52,589 nucleotides of DNA, taken from contig NZ_JOCB01000050.1 of the NCBI RefSeq assembly GCF_000718775.1, forward strand, positions 1-52,589, given 5' to 3'. This stretch comes from Streptomyces sp. NRRL S-31. Its GTDB lineage: Bacteria > Actinomycetota > Actinomycetes > Streptomycetales > Streptomycetaceae. Position numbers and translations under genes: made by a program. Shown piece after piece: positions 33,624 through 42,596 of the stretch. The stretch's first letter is position 1, and the number at the start of each line of letters is the position of its first letter. The notes beneath the pieces are model-generated. The model was not told where the DNA came from, did no database searches, and was given only the letters and a program-made list of their open reading frames with translations.

Positions 33624-34400
33624 TCAGCCGAAGCGGCCGGAGATGTAGTCCTCCGTCGCCTGCACGGACGGGTTGGAGAAGATCCGCTCGGTGTCGTCGA
33701 TCTCGATCAGGCGCCCCGGCTGGCCCACGGCGGCCAGGTTGAAGAACGCCGTACGGTCCGAGACCCGCGCCGCCTGCTGCATGTTGTGCGTCACGATGAC
33801 GATCGTGAACCGCTCCTTCAGCTCACCGATCAGGTCCTCGATGGCGAGCGTGGAGATCGGGTCCAGCGCCGAGCACGGCTCGTCCATGAGCAGGACCTTC
33901 GGCTCGACCGCGATCGCCCGCGCGATGCACAGACGCTGCTGCTGGCCGCCGGAGAGACCGGAGCCCGGCCTGTTCAGGCGGTCCTTCACCTCGTTCCAGA
34001 GGTTCGCGCCCTTGAGCGACTTCTCGACGATGTCGTTCAGCTCGCTCTTCTTGTAGTTGCCGTTCAGCTTCAGGCCGGCCGCCACGTTCTCGAAGATCGA
34101 CATCGTGGGGAACGGGTTCGGACGCTGGAAGACCATGCCCACCTCGCGGCGGACGGACACCGGGTCGATCCCGGTGCCGTACAGGTCCTCGTCGTCGAGC
34201 ATCACCTTGCCCTCGACCCGCCCGCCGGGCGTGACCTCGTGCATGCGGTTCAGCGTGCGCAGGAACGTCGACTTGCCGCAGCCGGACGGCCCGATGAACG
34301 CCGTCACCGAGCGCGGCTCGACCGTCATCGAGATGTCGTCTATCGCCTTGTGGGAGCCGTAGTAGGCGGAGAGCCCGCTCACGTCGATTCGCTTGGCCAT
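33624..34400 (-). CDS. pstB: Phosphate ABC transporter ATP-binding protein PstB
   Basis: A 258-residue ATPase of the high-affinity phosphate importer. It has Walker [11 protein letters not shown]-loop FQRPNPFP, signature [14 protein letters not shown], Walker [14 protein letters not shown] and the H-loop [18 protein letters not shown]. These, with the PstB-specific start [13 protein letters not shown] and end [20 protein letters not shown], leave little doubt. Last gene of pstSCAB; its ATG is 46 bases after the pstA stop. No phoU follows; a PhoU-like role may fall to another gene, as usual in Streptomyces. Confidence 0.98.
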   Translation of the reverse strand: MAKRIDVSGLSAYYGSHKAIDDISMTVEPRSVTAFIGPSGCGKSTFLRTLNRMHEVTPGGRVEGKVMLDDEDLYGTGIDPVSVRREVGMVFQRPNPFPTMSIFENVAAGLKLNGNYKKSELNDIVEKSLKGANLWNEVKDRLNRPGSGLSGGQQQRLCIARAIAVEPKVLLMDEPCSALDPISTLAIEDLIGELKERFTIVIVTHNMQQAARVSDRTAFFNLAAVGQPGRLIEIDDTERIFSNPSVQATEDYISGRFG

Positions 34401-34446
34401 GTCCTCTTCACTTCCAGATGAGTCTTGTTCGGTCGCCTGGGCCGCG

Positions 34447-35511
34447 TCAGCGACCGGACTTGGGGGCCTTCCAGCGGGCGATGCCGCGGGCCACCAGGTT
34501 GAGGATCATCACGAAGGCGATCAGCGTGAGGGACGCCGCCCACGCGCGGTCGTACGCCGCGTTGGCGCCCGCGCTCTGCGCGTACTGCTGGTAGATGTAC
34601 AGCGGCAGCGACGCCTGCGCGCCCTCGAACGGGTTGTTGTTGATGAACGGGTTGCCGAACACCAGCAGCAGCACCGGCGCGGTCTCGCCCGCGATACGGG
34701 CGATGGCGAGCATGACGCCGGTGGTGATGCCGCCGATGGACGTCGGCAGGACCACCTTCAGGATGGTCCGCCACTTCGGCACGCCCAGCGCCAGCGAGGC
34801 CTCGCGCAGCTCGTTCGGGACGAGCTTGAGCATCTCCTCGGTGGAGCGGACGACGACCGGCATCATCAGGATGGCCAGGGCCAGCGAACCGGCGAAGCCG
34901 AACGGCTGCATCTTCAGGATGAGCATCAGGCTGAGGATGAACAGACCCGCCACGATCGACGGGATGCCCGTCATGACGTCGACGAAGAACGTCACCGCCT
35001 GGGCGAGGCGGCCGCGCCCGTACTCCACCAGGTAGATGGCGGTGAGCACACCGATCGGGGCACCGATCAGGGTGGCGAGGCCGACCTGCTCCAGGCTGCC
35101 GATGATGGCGTGGTAGATGCCGCCGCCGGGCTCGGAGTCGGCGACGACGCCCATGGAGTGGGTGAGGAAGTAGAGGTCGAGGACCTTCACACCGCGCGAG
35201 ACGGTCACCCAGACCAGGGAGACCAGCGGGATGACGGCGAGCAGGAAGGCGACCCAGACGAACGAGGTCGCGATGCGGTCCTTGGCCTGCCGGCGGCCCT
35301 CCACCTTGGTGGCGATGGCGTAGGTGCCGAGGAGGAACAGGATCGCGGCGATCAGGCCCCACTGGACCTTGCTGTGCAGGCCGGCGGCGAGGCCGATGCC
35401 CACCGCGACCACCACGGAACCGGCGGCGATGGCCCACGGGGACCACGTCGGGAGGCTGGCGCCGCGCAGCGACGAACCGGCGCCCTTGTCGGTGACGGCT
35501 GCGGTGCTCAT
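34447..35511 (-). CDS. pstA: Phosphate ABC transporter permease PstA
   Basis: A 354-residue membrane subunit of PstSCAB. The N-terminal 100 residues add extra helices, then comes the usual PstA core with about six helices and the cytoplasmic EAA loop ([35 protein letters not shown]). [17 protein letters not shown] near the C-terminus is diagnostic for PstA. The ATG overlaps the pstC stop (ATGA), so the two permeases are made in step. It imports phosphate together with PstC, driven by PstB. Confidence 0.97.
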   Translation of the reverse strand: MSTAAVTDKGAGSSLRGASLPTWSPWAIAAGSVVVAVGIGLAAGLHSKVQWGLIAAILFLLGTYAIATKVEGRRQAKDRIATSFVWVAFLLAVIPLVSLVWVTVSRGVKVLDLYFLTHSMGVVADSEPGGGIYHAIIGSLEQVGLATLIGAPIGVLTAIYLVEYGRGRLAQAVTFFVDVMTGIPSIVAGLFILSLMLILKMQPFGFAGSLALAILMMPVVVRSTEEMLKLVPNELREASLALGVPKWRTILKVVLPTSIGGITTGVMLAIARIAGETAPVLLLVFGNPFINNNPFEGAQASLPLYIYQQYAQSAGANAAYDRAWAASLTLIAFVMILNLVARGIARWKAPKSGR

Positions 35512-36512
35512 GCGTTGGCCCCCGAGTACTCCTTGCGGCGGGCGATGATCGCGCGGGCCGCTCCGTTGACCAGCAGGGTGATGACGAAGAGCACCAGACC
35601 GGAGGCGATCAGCGCGTCCCGGCCCAGCAGGGTGGCCTCACCGAACTTGCTGGCGATGTTCTGGGCGAAGGTGCCGCCGCCCGGGTTCAGCACGCTGAGG
35701 TGGATGTCGTAGTCCGGGGAGAGCACGGTGGCCACGGCCATCGTCTCGCCGAGGGCGCGGCCGAGGCCGAGCATGGACGCGGAGATCACACCGGAGCGGC
35801 CGAAGGGCAGGACCGACATGCGGACGACCTCCCAGCGGGTGGCGCCGAGGGCCAGCGCGGCCTCCTCGTGCATCCGCGGGACCTGCCGGAACACCTCGCG
35901 GCTGACGTTGGTGATGATCGGCAGGATCATGATCGCCAGCAGGATGCCCACGGTGAGCATGGCGCGGGGGGCGCCGCCCTCCCAGGAGAAGATCCCGGTC
36001 CACCCGAGGTAGTCGTTGAGCCAGCCGTACAGGCCCTGCATGTGCGGGACCAGGATGAGCGCGCCCCACAGGCCGTACACGATGGACGGCACGGCGGCGA
36101 GCAGGTCGATCACGTAGGCGATCGGGCCGCTCAGCCGGCGCGGGGCGTAGTGCGTGAGGAACAGCGCGATCGCGACGGCGATCGGGACCGCGATGACCAT
36201 GGCGATGATCGAGGAGACGACCGTGCCGAAGGCCAGCACCGCGATGCCGAAGCTCGGCGGCTGGAGGTTGGTGTTCCACTCGAAGGAGGTCAGGAAGTTC
36301 CCGTGGTCCTCGCTGATCGCGAGGCAGGCGCGGTAGGTGAGGAAGACCGCGATCGCGGCCATGATCACCAGCAGCAGGATGCCGGATCCGCGCGACAGCC
36401 CCAGGAAGATGCGGTCACCGGGGCGGGTGGCGCCACGGGACACGCGCTTCTGCTCGGCGGTCGTGGGCTGGGGTATGGGAGGGGGGGCGTCGGATGTCGT
36501 CGATATGTCCAT
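35508..36512 (-). CDS. pstC: Phosphate ABC transporter permease PstC
   Basis: A 334-residue membrane subunit. About six helices (GSGILLLVIMAAIAVFLTY, VVSSIIAMVIAVPIAVAIALFL, LTVGILLAIMILPIITN) carry the EAA loop SREVFRQVPRMHEEAALALGATRWEVVRMSVLP and the PstC-specific GLGRALGETMAVA. The ATG at 36512 was chosen over an upstream in-frame start that would add 21 Pro/Arg-rich residues. It lies 115 bases after the pstS stop, across a hairpin, so its expression is probably below that of pstS. Confidence 0.97.
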   Translation of the reverse strand: MDISTTSDAPPPIPQPTTAEQKRVSRGATRPGDRIFLGLSRGSGILLLVIMAAIAVFLTYRACLAISEDHGNFLTSFEWNTNLQPPSFGIAVLAFGTVVSSIIAMVIAVPIAVAIALFLTHYAPRRLSGPIAYVIDLLAAVPSIVYGLWGALILVPHMQGLYGWLNDYLGWTGIFSWEGGAPRAMLTVGILLAIMILPIITNVSREVFRQVPRMHEEAALALGATRWEVVRMSVLPFGRSGVISASMLGLGRALGETMAVATVLSPDYDIHLSVLNPGGGTFAQNIASKFGEATLLGRDALIASGLVLFVITLLVNGAARAIIARRKEYSGANA

Positions 36513-36581
36513 CGGGTTCTCCGGTCTGCGGAGCCGCGGACCCGCTGGGGGCCACGGCTCGTGGCGGCGGTGCACCGGACG

Positions 36582-36615
36582 GTGCGGCCCGGCCCTGGGT
36601 GGCGCCGGGCCGCAC
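36582..36615 (-). terminator. Intra-operon hairpin between pstS and pstC
   Basis: GTGCGGCCCGGC (36582-36593) pairs perfectly with GCCGGGCCGCAC (36604-36615), a 12-bp stem with a 10-base loop, 12 bases after the pstS stop. It can act as a partial terminator or a 3' mRNA stabiliser and would leave pstS mRNA in excess. Confidence 0.65.
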
Positions 36616-36627
36616 TTGCGGATCAGG

Positions 36628-37758
36628 TCAGCTCAGGCCGTCGATGGTGGTGCGGACCTTCGCGATGATCTCGTCGGGGATCGGGGCGTAGTCGTTCTGC
36701 GACAGCACCTTCTGGCCGTCCTCGCTGGCGATGTAGCGCAGGAACGCCTTGGTGGCGGGCAGGGTGTCGGCCTTGTTGCCCTTGTCGCAGACGATCTCGT
36801 ACGTGACCAGGGTGATCGGGTAGGCGCCCTCGGCCTTGGTCTTGTAGTCGAGCTGGAGCGCCAGGTCCTTGCCGGTGCCGACGACCTTGGCCGCGGCGAT
36901 GTCCGCGGTGGCCGACTCGGTGGACGGCTTCACCGGGGTCTTGGCGCCGGTGTCGATGGAGACGGTGGTCATGTCCTTGGCGTAGGACAGCTCGAAGTAG
37001 CCGATCGCGCCGGAGTTCTGCTTGACGCCCTGGGCCACACCGGCGGAGCCGGAGGCCGCCTGGCCGCCCTGCGCCTGCCAGGCCTTGCCGCCGGAGTACT
37101 TCCAGTCGCCCGGGGCGGTGGCGATCAGGTACTTGGTGAAGTTGTCCGTGGTGCCGGAGTCCTCGGAGCGGTGGAACGCCTGGATCTTCAGGTCGGGAAG
37201 CTTCGCGTCGGGGTTGAGCTTCTTGATCGCCGCGTCGTTCCAGTTCTTGATCTTGCTGTCGAAGATCTTGGCGATCGTCGGCGCGTCGAGGACCAGGTTG
37301 TCCACGCCCGGGACGTTGTAGCCGAGGGCGATCGGACCGCCGACCATCGGCAGGTCGATGCCCTGACCGCCGGCGCAGACCTTCTTGGAGGCGGTGACCT
37401 CTTCGGGCTTCAGCGCGGAGTCCGAACCGGCGAACGCGATCTGGCCCTGGTTGAAGGAGGTGACACCGGCACCGGAGCCGGCGCCCTTGTAGTTGATCTG
37501 CACACCGCAGGCCTTGGAGAACTCCTTGACCCAGGCGTCGATCGCGTTCTTCTGCGCGGAGGAGCCGTCTGCGAGCAGTTGGCCCTTGGCGTCGTCGCAC
37601 TTGACGGAGCCGGCGCCGGCGGACGCGGACGTGCCGCCCGACGCCTTGCCGCCGCCACCGTTGTCGTCGGAGCCGCACGCCGACAGAGCCAGGGCGCCGG
37701 TGACGGCGACAGCACCGAGGGAGATGGCGCGCAGCCGGTTCTTGCGCTGAAGCTTCAC
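36628..37758 (-). CDS. pstS: Phosphate-binding lipoprotein PstS
   Basis: A 376-residue substrate-binding protein. The lipoprotein signal is short (KNRLRAISLGAVAVTGALAL) with lipobox LSAC (Cys about 29). A Gly/Ser linker follows, then the PBP fold: LLADGSSAQKNAIDAWV, INYKGAGSGAGVTSFNQGQIAFAGSDSAL, FHRSEDSGTTDNFTKYL (phosphate contacts S, R, D, S, G, T), and AIGYFELSYAKDM. It captures extracellular phosphate for PstCAB. The GTG at 37758 has AAGGAA about 10 bases upstream. A four-unit PHO box overlaps its promoter, so PhoP activates it when phosphate is low. Confidence 0.98.
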   Translation of the reverse strand: MKLQRKNRLRAISLGAVAVTGALALSACGSDDNGGGGKASGGTSASAGAGSVKCDDAKGQLLADGSSAQKNAIDAWVKEFSKACGVQINYKGAGSGAGVTSFNQGQIAFAGSDSALKPEEVTASKKVCAGGQGIDLPMVGGPIALGYNVPGVDNLVLDAPTIAKIFDSKIKNWNDAAIKKLNPDAKLPDLKIQAFHRSEDSGTTDNFTKYLIATAPGDWKYSGGKAWQAQGGQAASGSAGVAQGVKQNSGAIGYFELSYAKDMTTVSIDTGAKTPVKPSTESATADIAAAKVVGTGKDLALQLDYKTKAEGAYPITLVTYEIVCDKGNKADTLPATKAFLRYIASEDGQKVLSQNDYAPIPDEIIAKVRTTIDGLS

Positions 37759-38096
37759 TTTCGGGAGTTCCTTCCAGGAGCCGCCGCTGTCGGCGGCGCG
37801 CGAGGTAACGCGAGGTAAGTGGTGAGTGCGTAAGCGCATCCAAGACCGCACTCCGCACCCGGTACGGCCGAAATTAGGCAGAACAGGTGAAGCCGTCGAT
37901 GGCCAGAAATGAACGGCGGGTGAACCCCTGCCGTCAGCCCGGTTAGGTCACGGAATGCTCACGGGGAGGGCACATGAAGGTTCCGCCACCGGGTTGCACG
38001 GACGCGCACACACGGTGCCCGTTCGACCCGATCGGGGGAACCCCCTTGCGCGGGCCGTCGTCTCGTTCCACGACAGCCGAAGGAAGGGCGACGGAC
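37759..38096. other. Divergent control region between pstS and the flavoprotein gene
   Basis: 338 bases. The left half is the pstS leader (about 105 bases from the predicted start to the GTG). The centre holds the PHO box and -10 of pstS. The right part (37930-38096) contains the start region of the flavoprotein gene with AAGGAAGGG at 38080-38088, but no -35/-10 pair I would defend. Confidence 0.6.
37871..37925 (-). promoter_or_regulatory. PHO box and promoter of pstS
   Basis: On the minus strand four consecutive 11-base units run 37925 to 37882: GTTCACCCGCC, GTTCATTTCTG, GCCATCGACGG, CTTCACCTGTT. Units 1, 2 and 4 keep the (G/C)TTCA core of Streptomyces PhoP direct repeats; unit 3 is degenerate. 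TAATTT (37876-37871) follows as the -10 box, so PhoP would take the place of a -35 contact. Confidence 0.85.
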
Positions 38097-39665
38097 ATGG
38101 AACGGCGTACGTTCATATCGGGCGGCGCGGCCGTCCTGGCGACGACCGCACTCACCGCGTGCGGTGCGGGCGGAGGCGCCACCGCCCCTGCGGCGCACAC
38201 CGGTACGCCGTCGCTCCCATCATCCCTTGCCCCCATGAAGACCACCAGCGCGGCGGCCGCCGCGAACTGGGCGGGCCTCGCCCGGGACCTGGACGGTTCC
38301 CTGCTGCGGCCCGGCGACGCCTCCTGGCCGACCGCCCACCAGCTCTACAACACCCGCTTCGACGGCCTGAAGCCGGCCGCGGTCGCCTACGTCGCGCACG
38401 CCGCCGACATCCGCACCACCCTGGCGTACGCCCGGGCGCACCGGCTCAAGGTGTCCATCCGCAACGGCGGCCACTCCTACGCGGGCTACTCCTCCGGCGA
38501 CAACCGGCTGATCGTCGACGTGTCACGGCTCAACCGGGTGCGGGCGAGCGGCGGACAGGCCGTCGTCGGCGCCGGCGCCAAACTGATCGACGTCTACCGC
38601 GCCCTGGCCGCGAAGGGCGTGACCATACCCGCCGGCTCCTGCCCCACCGTCGGCGTCTCCGGTCTGGTGCTCGGCGGCGGCCATGGCGTCGTCTCCCGCG
38701 CGTACGGCCTGACCTGCGACAGCCTCACCCAGGCCACCCTGATCACGGCCGACGGCACCCAGGTCACCGCCGACACCACCCACCACCCCGACCTCTTCTG
38801 GGCGCTGCGCGGCGCCGGCAACGGCAACTTCGGCGTCGTCACCGAGCTGGTCTTCCGCACCCACACCGCGCCGCAGGCCGTCAGCGCCTATCTGACCTGG
38901 CCGTGGTCCAAGGCCGCCCAGGTGCTCACGGCCTGGCAGGAGTGGGGCCCCGGCCAGCCCGACGAGATCTGGTCCTCGCTGCACCTGGAGTGCTCCCCGG
39001 GCCGCACCCCGACCGTCTCCGTGGCCTGCTTCTCCCTCGGCACCTACGGCGAGCTCCAGAACGCCGTGGACCGCCTGGCCCACGCCGTCGGCGCCGACGC
39101 CGCCTCCGTCTCCCTGCGCCGCCGCGGCTACGAGGAGGCGATGGAGGGCTACGCCGGCTGCTCCTCCTTCTCCACCGACGCCCAGTGCCATCTGCCGGGC
39201 TCCACCCCGGGCCGCTCCCCGCAGGGCAGGCTGGGCCGGGAGACGTACGCGGCCCGCTCCGACTTCTTCGACCGCTCGCTGTCCGCGGCCGGCGTCCAGA
39301 CCGTGCTGCGGCAGATCGCCGCGGTGCGCGGCGGCGCCGGCAGCGTCGCGTTCACCGCCCTCGGCGGCGCGGTCAACCGGGTCGACCCCACCGCGACCGC
39401 GTTCGTCCACCGCCGCTCCCGGATGCTCGCCCAGTACATCGCCTCCTGGGGCGCGGGGGCCTCCGGCGGCACCGCCCAGTCCTGGCTGGCCTCGGCGCAC
39501 GACGCGATGCGGCCGTACGCCTCGGGCGCCGCCTACCAGAACTACGCCGACCCCACCCTGAAGGACTGGAGGAAGGCGTACTACGGGGTCGCGGCGGCCC
39601 GGCTGGCGAAGGTGAAGCAGAGCTACGACCCGCAGCGCTTCTTCTCCTACGCGCAGGGCCTGTAA
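38097..39665 (+). CDS. Exported FAD-dependent oxidase, berberine-bridge-enzyme family
   Basis: A 522-residue flavoprotein. The signal MERRTFISGGAAVLATTALTAC combines a Tat twin-Arg (RRTFIS) with a lipobox (Cys22), so it is folded with cofactor and anchored outside the membrane. The FAD_binding_4 domain (about 90-260) has RNGGHSYAGYSSGD, whose H126 is the usual covalent 8-alpha-His, and AGSCPTVGVSGLVLGGGHG, whose C182 would give the second, 6-S-cysteinyl bond. The BBE domain ends YYGVAAARLAKVKQSYDPQRFF. It is expected to oxidise an alcohol or sugar and give H2O2; the substrate is unknown. It diverges from pstS with a shared upstream region. Confidence 0.9.
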   Translation: MERRTFISGGAAVLATTALTACGAGGGATAPAAHTGTPSLPSSLAPMKTTSAAAAANWAGLARDLDGSLLRPGDASWPTAHQLYNTRFDGLKPAAVAYVAHAADIRTTLAYARAHRLKVSIRNGGHSYAGYSSGDNRLIVDVSRLNRVRASGGQAVVGAGAKLIDVYRALAAKGVTIPAGSCPTVGVSGLVLGGGHGVVSRAYGLTCDSLTQATLITADGTQVTADTTHHPDLFWALRGAGNGNFGVVTELVFRTHTAPQAVSAYLTWPWSKAAQVLTAWQEWGPGQPDEIWSSLHLECSPGRTPTVSVACFSLGTYGELQNAVDRLAHAVGADAASVSLRRRGYEEAMEGYAGCSSFSTDAQCHLPGSTPGRSPQGRLGRETYAARSDFFDRSLSAAGVQTVLRQIAAVRGGAGSVAFTALGGAVNRVDPTATAFVHRRSRMLAQYIASWGAGASGGTAQSWLASAHDAMRPYASGAAYQNYADPTLKDWRKAYYGVAAARLAKVKQSYDPQRFFSYAQGL

Positions 39666-39672
39666 CCCGCGC

Positions 39673-39696
39673 GGCCGGCGGGCACGCCCGCCGGCC
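39673..39696 (+). terminator. Hairpin after the flavoprotein gene
   Basis: GGCCGGCGGGC (39673-39683) pairs with GCCCGCCGGCC (39686-39696) eight bases after the stop. It lies between convergent genes (the PAP2 stop is at 39721). Confidence 0.5.
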
Positions 39697-39720
39697 CCCC
39701 GAGGGCTCCCGCCTCCGCGG

Positions 39721-40425
39721 CTACGCCGCCAGGTCGCGTTCCTCGCTCTCCACCGGCGTGCGGGCGCCGGGCAGCAGGGCCTCCCGGCCGGCCTCCGCCA
39801 CCGGACGGCGCCGGATGAGCCGGCCCGCCCGCGGCGAGCGCTCCACGGCCCGCATCAGCGGGGTGAGCAGGGCCGTCGCCGGCGGGGACAGCAGCAGGAC
39901 GACCGCCGTGCCCAGCGCGAAACCGCCGATGACGTCCGTCGGGTAGTGCACGCCCATGTAGACCCGGCAGAAGCCCTCCAGCAGGGCCAGGCCGATGCCC
40001 GCGAGGCCGAAGCGGCGGTTGGCGACGAAGAGTCCGACGCCGAGCGCCATCGTGATCGTCGCGTGGTCGCTGACGAAGGAGAAGTCGGTCTTGCCGCCGA
40101 CGAGGACGTCCAGCCCCCGGTGGTCCCGGAACGGGCGCGGGCGCTCCACGAAGCCGCGTATCGGGACGTTCACGAGCACCGCGAGACCGGCCGCGAGCGG
40201 CGCCCACACCAACGCGGCCACCGAGGGCGCCGCGTCCTCGCCGCCCCGGCGCCGCACGGACCACCAGCACCCGAGGACCAGCAGCACCATGGCGAGCAGC
40301 AGGCCGTACTCGCCGACGAACTCCATGATCCGGTCGAACCAGCCGGGGGCGTCCTTGGCCAGGCCGTTGATGTCGTAGAGCAGTTCGACGTCGGGGTTCG
40401 ATCCGGATTCGGCGAGTACAGCCAT
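39721..40425 (-). CDS. PAP2-family membrane phosphatase
   Basis: A 234-residue protein with about five to six helices. The three phosphatase motifs are visible but slightly unusual: RGFVERPRPF (motif 1, K-x6-R-P with the first Lys replaced), SFVSDHATI (motif 2, normally PSGH, here SDHA), and CRVYMGVHYPTDVIGG (motif 3, S/C-R-x5-H-x3-D). The catalytic His, Arg and Asp are therefore present. It likely dephosphorylates a lipid phosphate such as undecaprenyl pyrophosphate or phosphatidic acid at the outer face. The ATG at 40425 follows AAGGGG. It lies near the phosphate genes, but no direct functional link can be shown. Confidence 0.88.
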   Translation of the reverse strand: MAVLAESGSNPDVELLYDINGLAKDAPGWFDRIMEFVGEYGLLLAMVLLVLGCWWSVRRRGGEDAAPSVAALVWAPLAAGLAVLVNVPIRGFVERPRPFRDHRGLDVLVGGKTDFSFVSDHATITMALGVGLFVANRRFGLAGIGLALLEGFCRVYMGVHYPTDVIGGFALGTAVVLLLSPPATALLTPLMRAVERSPRAGRLIRRRPVAEAGREALLPGARTPVESEERDLAA

Positions 40426-40655
40426 GGTGCTGCGGCCCCTTCGTCGTTGCTCCGGACGCACCGGGTGTGCGTCGCTCCTGCCCCCCGTGGTTCGTAGATC
40501 CGCTTCCGCTGCACTGCCGTAGTGACGTCCGCTCGGCTACGTCAACAGGAACGCACAGCCGCCATGGATACGTTCCACTCTCCACTGAATGATCACGCAG
40601 ACGTTATCGAAGAGAGACTCGTCACCGCAGCTCAGGCGATGGCTTCACGCCGGGT

Positions 40656-41657
40656 TCAGACCGCGGTGGGGAGCGCTTTCGCGCCATCCTCGGTCACCCG
40701 GGTGGCACCGAAGTAGTCGGGGGTGTCGATCGGGTCGAAGCGGATCACGGCGCCGGTGCGCGGCGCGTCGATCATGTACCCGCCGCCGACATAGATGCCC
40801 ACGTGCCGGATGGCCCGCGAATCGGTGAGGTCGTCGGAGAAGAACACCAGGTCGCCGGGGAGCAGTTCGTCGCGCGAGGGGTGCGGCCCGGCGTTGTACT
40901 GGTCGTTGGCCACGCGCGGCAGGGTGATGTCCACCTTCTCGTAGGCGGCCTTGGTCAGGCCCGAGCAGTCGAAGCGCCCGCCCTGGTCGGCGGTGCCGTT
41001 GCCGCCCCACAGGTACGGCGTGCCGAGCTTGCTCTGCGCGAACGCGATGGCGGCGGCGGCCTGCCGGCTGGGGTCGAGCCGGGTGACGGGCGCGGCGAAG
41101 CTCTTCTCCAGGCTGCGGATCCGCTTGACGTAGTTCTGCGTCTCGCTGATCGCCGGCACCCCGCCGGACCTGATGACGCGGTAGGCGCCCGCGTTGTAGG
41201 CGGCGAGCATGTTGTCGGAGACGTCACCGGGCACGTCCTTGACGTACTTCGCCAGTTCGCAGTCGTACGAGGCGGCGGACGGGATCGCGTCGTCCGGGTC
41301 CCAGATGTCCCGCTTGCCGTCCCCGTCGCCGTCGATGCCGTGCGTGGCCCAGGTGCTGGGGATGAACTGGGCGATGCCGCGGGCGTCGGCCGGGCTGACG
41401 ACCGTCGGGTTCCAGCCACTTTCCTGGTACAGCTGGGCGGCGAGCAGCGCGGGGGTGAGCGCCGGGCAGAGATTGCCCCACGTCTGCACGAGCGACTTGT
41501 AGGCGGCCGGCACCGCCCCCTTGGCCAGCCCCCGGCTCCCCGTCGTCACCCCGTTGACCAGGTTCCCGGCCACGATGTACACCCCGACGACGAGCACCAT
41601 GACGAAGCCCAGGCCGAGCCCGACAGCCGTCCCACCGATCACCCATGTCTTCCGCAC
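40656..41657 (-). CDS. Bifunctional cell-wall hydrolase: lytic transglycosylase plus NlpC/P60
   Basis: A 333-residue exported enzyme. It has an N-terminal signal anchor (about 5-31, VIGGTAVGLGLGFVMVLVVGVYIVA). The transglycosylase-like domain (about 60-180) has E79 in LLAAQLYQESGWNP, then DARGIAQFIPSTWATHG and AYNAGAYRV. The C-terminal NlpC/P60 endopeptidase (about 198-325) has the nucleophile C231 (RFDCSGLTKAAYE) and H285 (IRHVGIYVGGGYMID). Together they cut both the glycan strand and the peptide of peptidoglycan. The GTG at 41657 has GGGGGAAAG. In conjugative systems this two-domain layout is VirB1/TcpG-like, and here it lies near the cmd cluster. Confidence 0.93.
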   Translation of the reverse strand: MRKTWVIGGTAVGLGLGFVMVLVVGVYIVAGNLVNGVTTGSRGLAKGAVPAAYKSLVQTWGNLCPALTPALLAAQLYQESGWNPTVVSPADARGIAQFIPSTWATHGIDGDGDGKRDIWDPDDAIPSAASYDCELAKYVKDVPGDVSDNMLAAYNAGAYRVIRSGGVPAISETQNYVKRIRSLEKSFAAPVTRLDPSRQAAAAIAFAQSKLGTPYLWGGNGTADQGGRFDCSGLTKAAYEKVDITLPRVANDQYNAGPHPSRDELLPGDLVFFSDDLTDSRAIRHVGIYVGGGYMIDAPRTGAVIRFDPIDTPDYFGATRVTEDGAKALPTAV

Positions 41658-41749
41658 GGTTCAACTTTCCCCCATGCGGGCGCCGTTCAAGGCCATTCGG
41701 ACGCGAAGTGGCGTCATTTCACAGGTAAGGGGCCCGGACTGACCCCCAC

Positions 41750-42517
41750 TCAGGACCCGGCCGCGGCCTCCCGGTACAGCCGCGCCGCCTCGCCGCCCAG
41801 CACCACGCTGTAGGAGACGTCGGCCGTGGCACCCCCCTGCTCATGGCCGCCGAGGACGCCGACGACCCGGCCGTCGCCGTCCACCCAGGGGCTGCCGCTG
41901 GTACCGCCGGTGAAGTCGGGGCAGGCGATGCGCTGCTGCGTACCGCTCTGCGCGGTGGGCCGGTTGGCGCAGGTGACCGGCGTCTCGCGGGAGTCGGGGT
42001 AACCGGTGACGGTCACCGCGGTGGCGCCGGTGGCCACGCCGGTCGCGAACCGGCCCGCCCCGACCACGTCCTCCAGCCGCCGGCCGCCGGGTCCGGTCAC
42101 GGTGGCGAAGGCGAGGTCGCTGTCCTCGTCACGCGCCCGCTTCCACCCGTCGGGCAGGAAGGTCCTCGTCACCCGCCACACCCCGTACGGCGCCCGCCCG
42201 TCGCGGTAGCCCGGCACGAACACCAGGTCGCCGGCGCCGTCCACACAGTGCGCGGCGGTGACGACCAGGTCGCCCCGGGGACTGTGCACGACGGAGGCGG
42301 TGCAGAAGTGGCCGCCGGGCAGCCGGCCCGCCCGGTCCGCGCCGAACAGGGCACCCACCCGCGCGCCGTGCGGGCTCGCGCCGGGGTCACCGGTGACCCC
42401 GAGGGGCCCCGGCCCGGCGTCGGCGGCGGCCACGGACGCCGACGTCAGCGCGAGCAGCACCACGACGCCGAGCGACGCGGGCCGCACCCTGACCGGTCTG
42501 CGGAAGATGCGCTTCAT
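41750..42517 (-). CDS. Secreted trypsin-like serine protease
   Basis: A 255-residue secreted protease. The signal peptide is MKRIFRRPVRVRPASLGVVV plus LLALTSASVAAADA. The triad: H90 (VVTAAHCVDG), D134 (EDSDLAFATV) and S207 (FTGGTSGSPWV). Cys pairs (FCTAS with AHC, and VTCAN with IACPDF) are typical S1 disulfides. It resembles streptomycete S1 peptidases that act on extracellular proteins; specificity is not clear from the pocket. It lies between the cell-wall hydrolase and the SDR/TetR pair, all leftward except tetR. As I recall S. coelicolor, this protease and the SDR/TetR pair may be an insertion between core genes. Confidence 0.9.
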   Translation of the reverse strand: MKRIFRRPVRVRPASLGVVVLLALTSASVAAADAGPGPLGVTGDPGASPHGARVGALFGADRAGRLPGGHFCTASVVHSPRGDLVVTAAHCVDGAGDLVFVPGYRDGRAPYGVWRVTRTFLPDGWKRARDEDSDLAFATVTGPGGRRLEDVVGAGRFATGVATGATAVTVTGYPDSRETPVTCANRPTAQSGTQQRIACPDFTGGTSGSPWVDGDGRVVGVLGGHEQGGATADVSYSVVLGGEAARLYREAAAGS

Positions 42518-42596
42518 CAGGGCTCACTCTTTCCCCCCAAGGTGAGAAACCCGCTCGGATCTCACTGAGAATTTCCTGTGAAGCGCGCCCGGCGCG

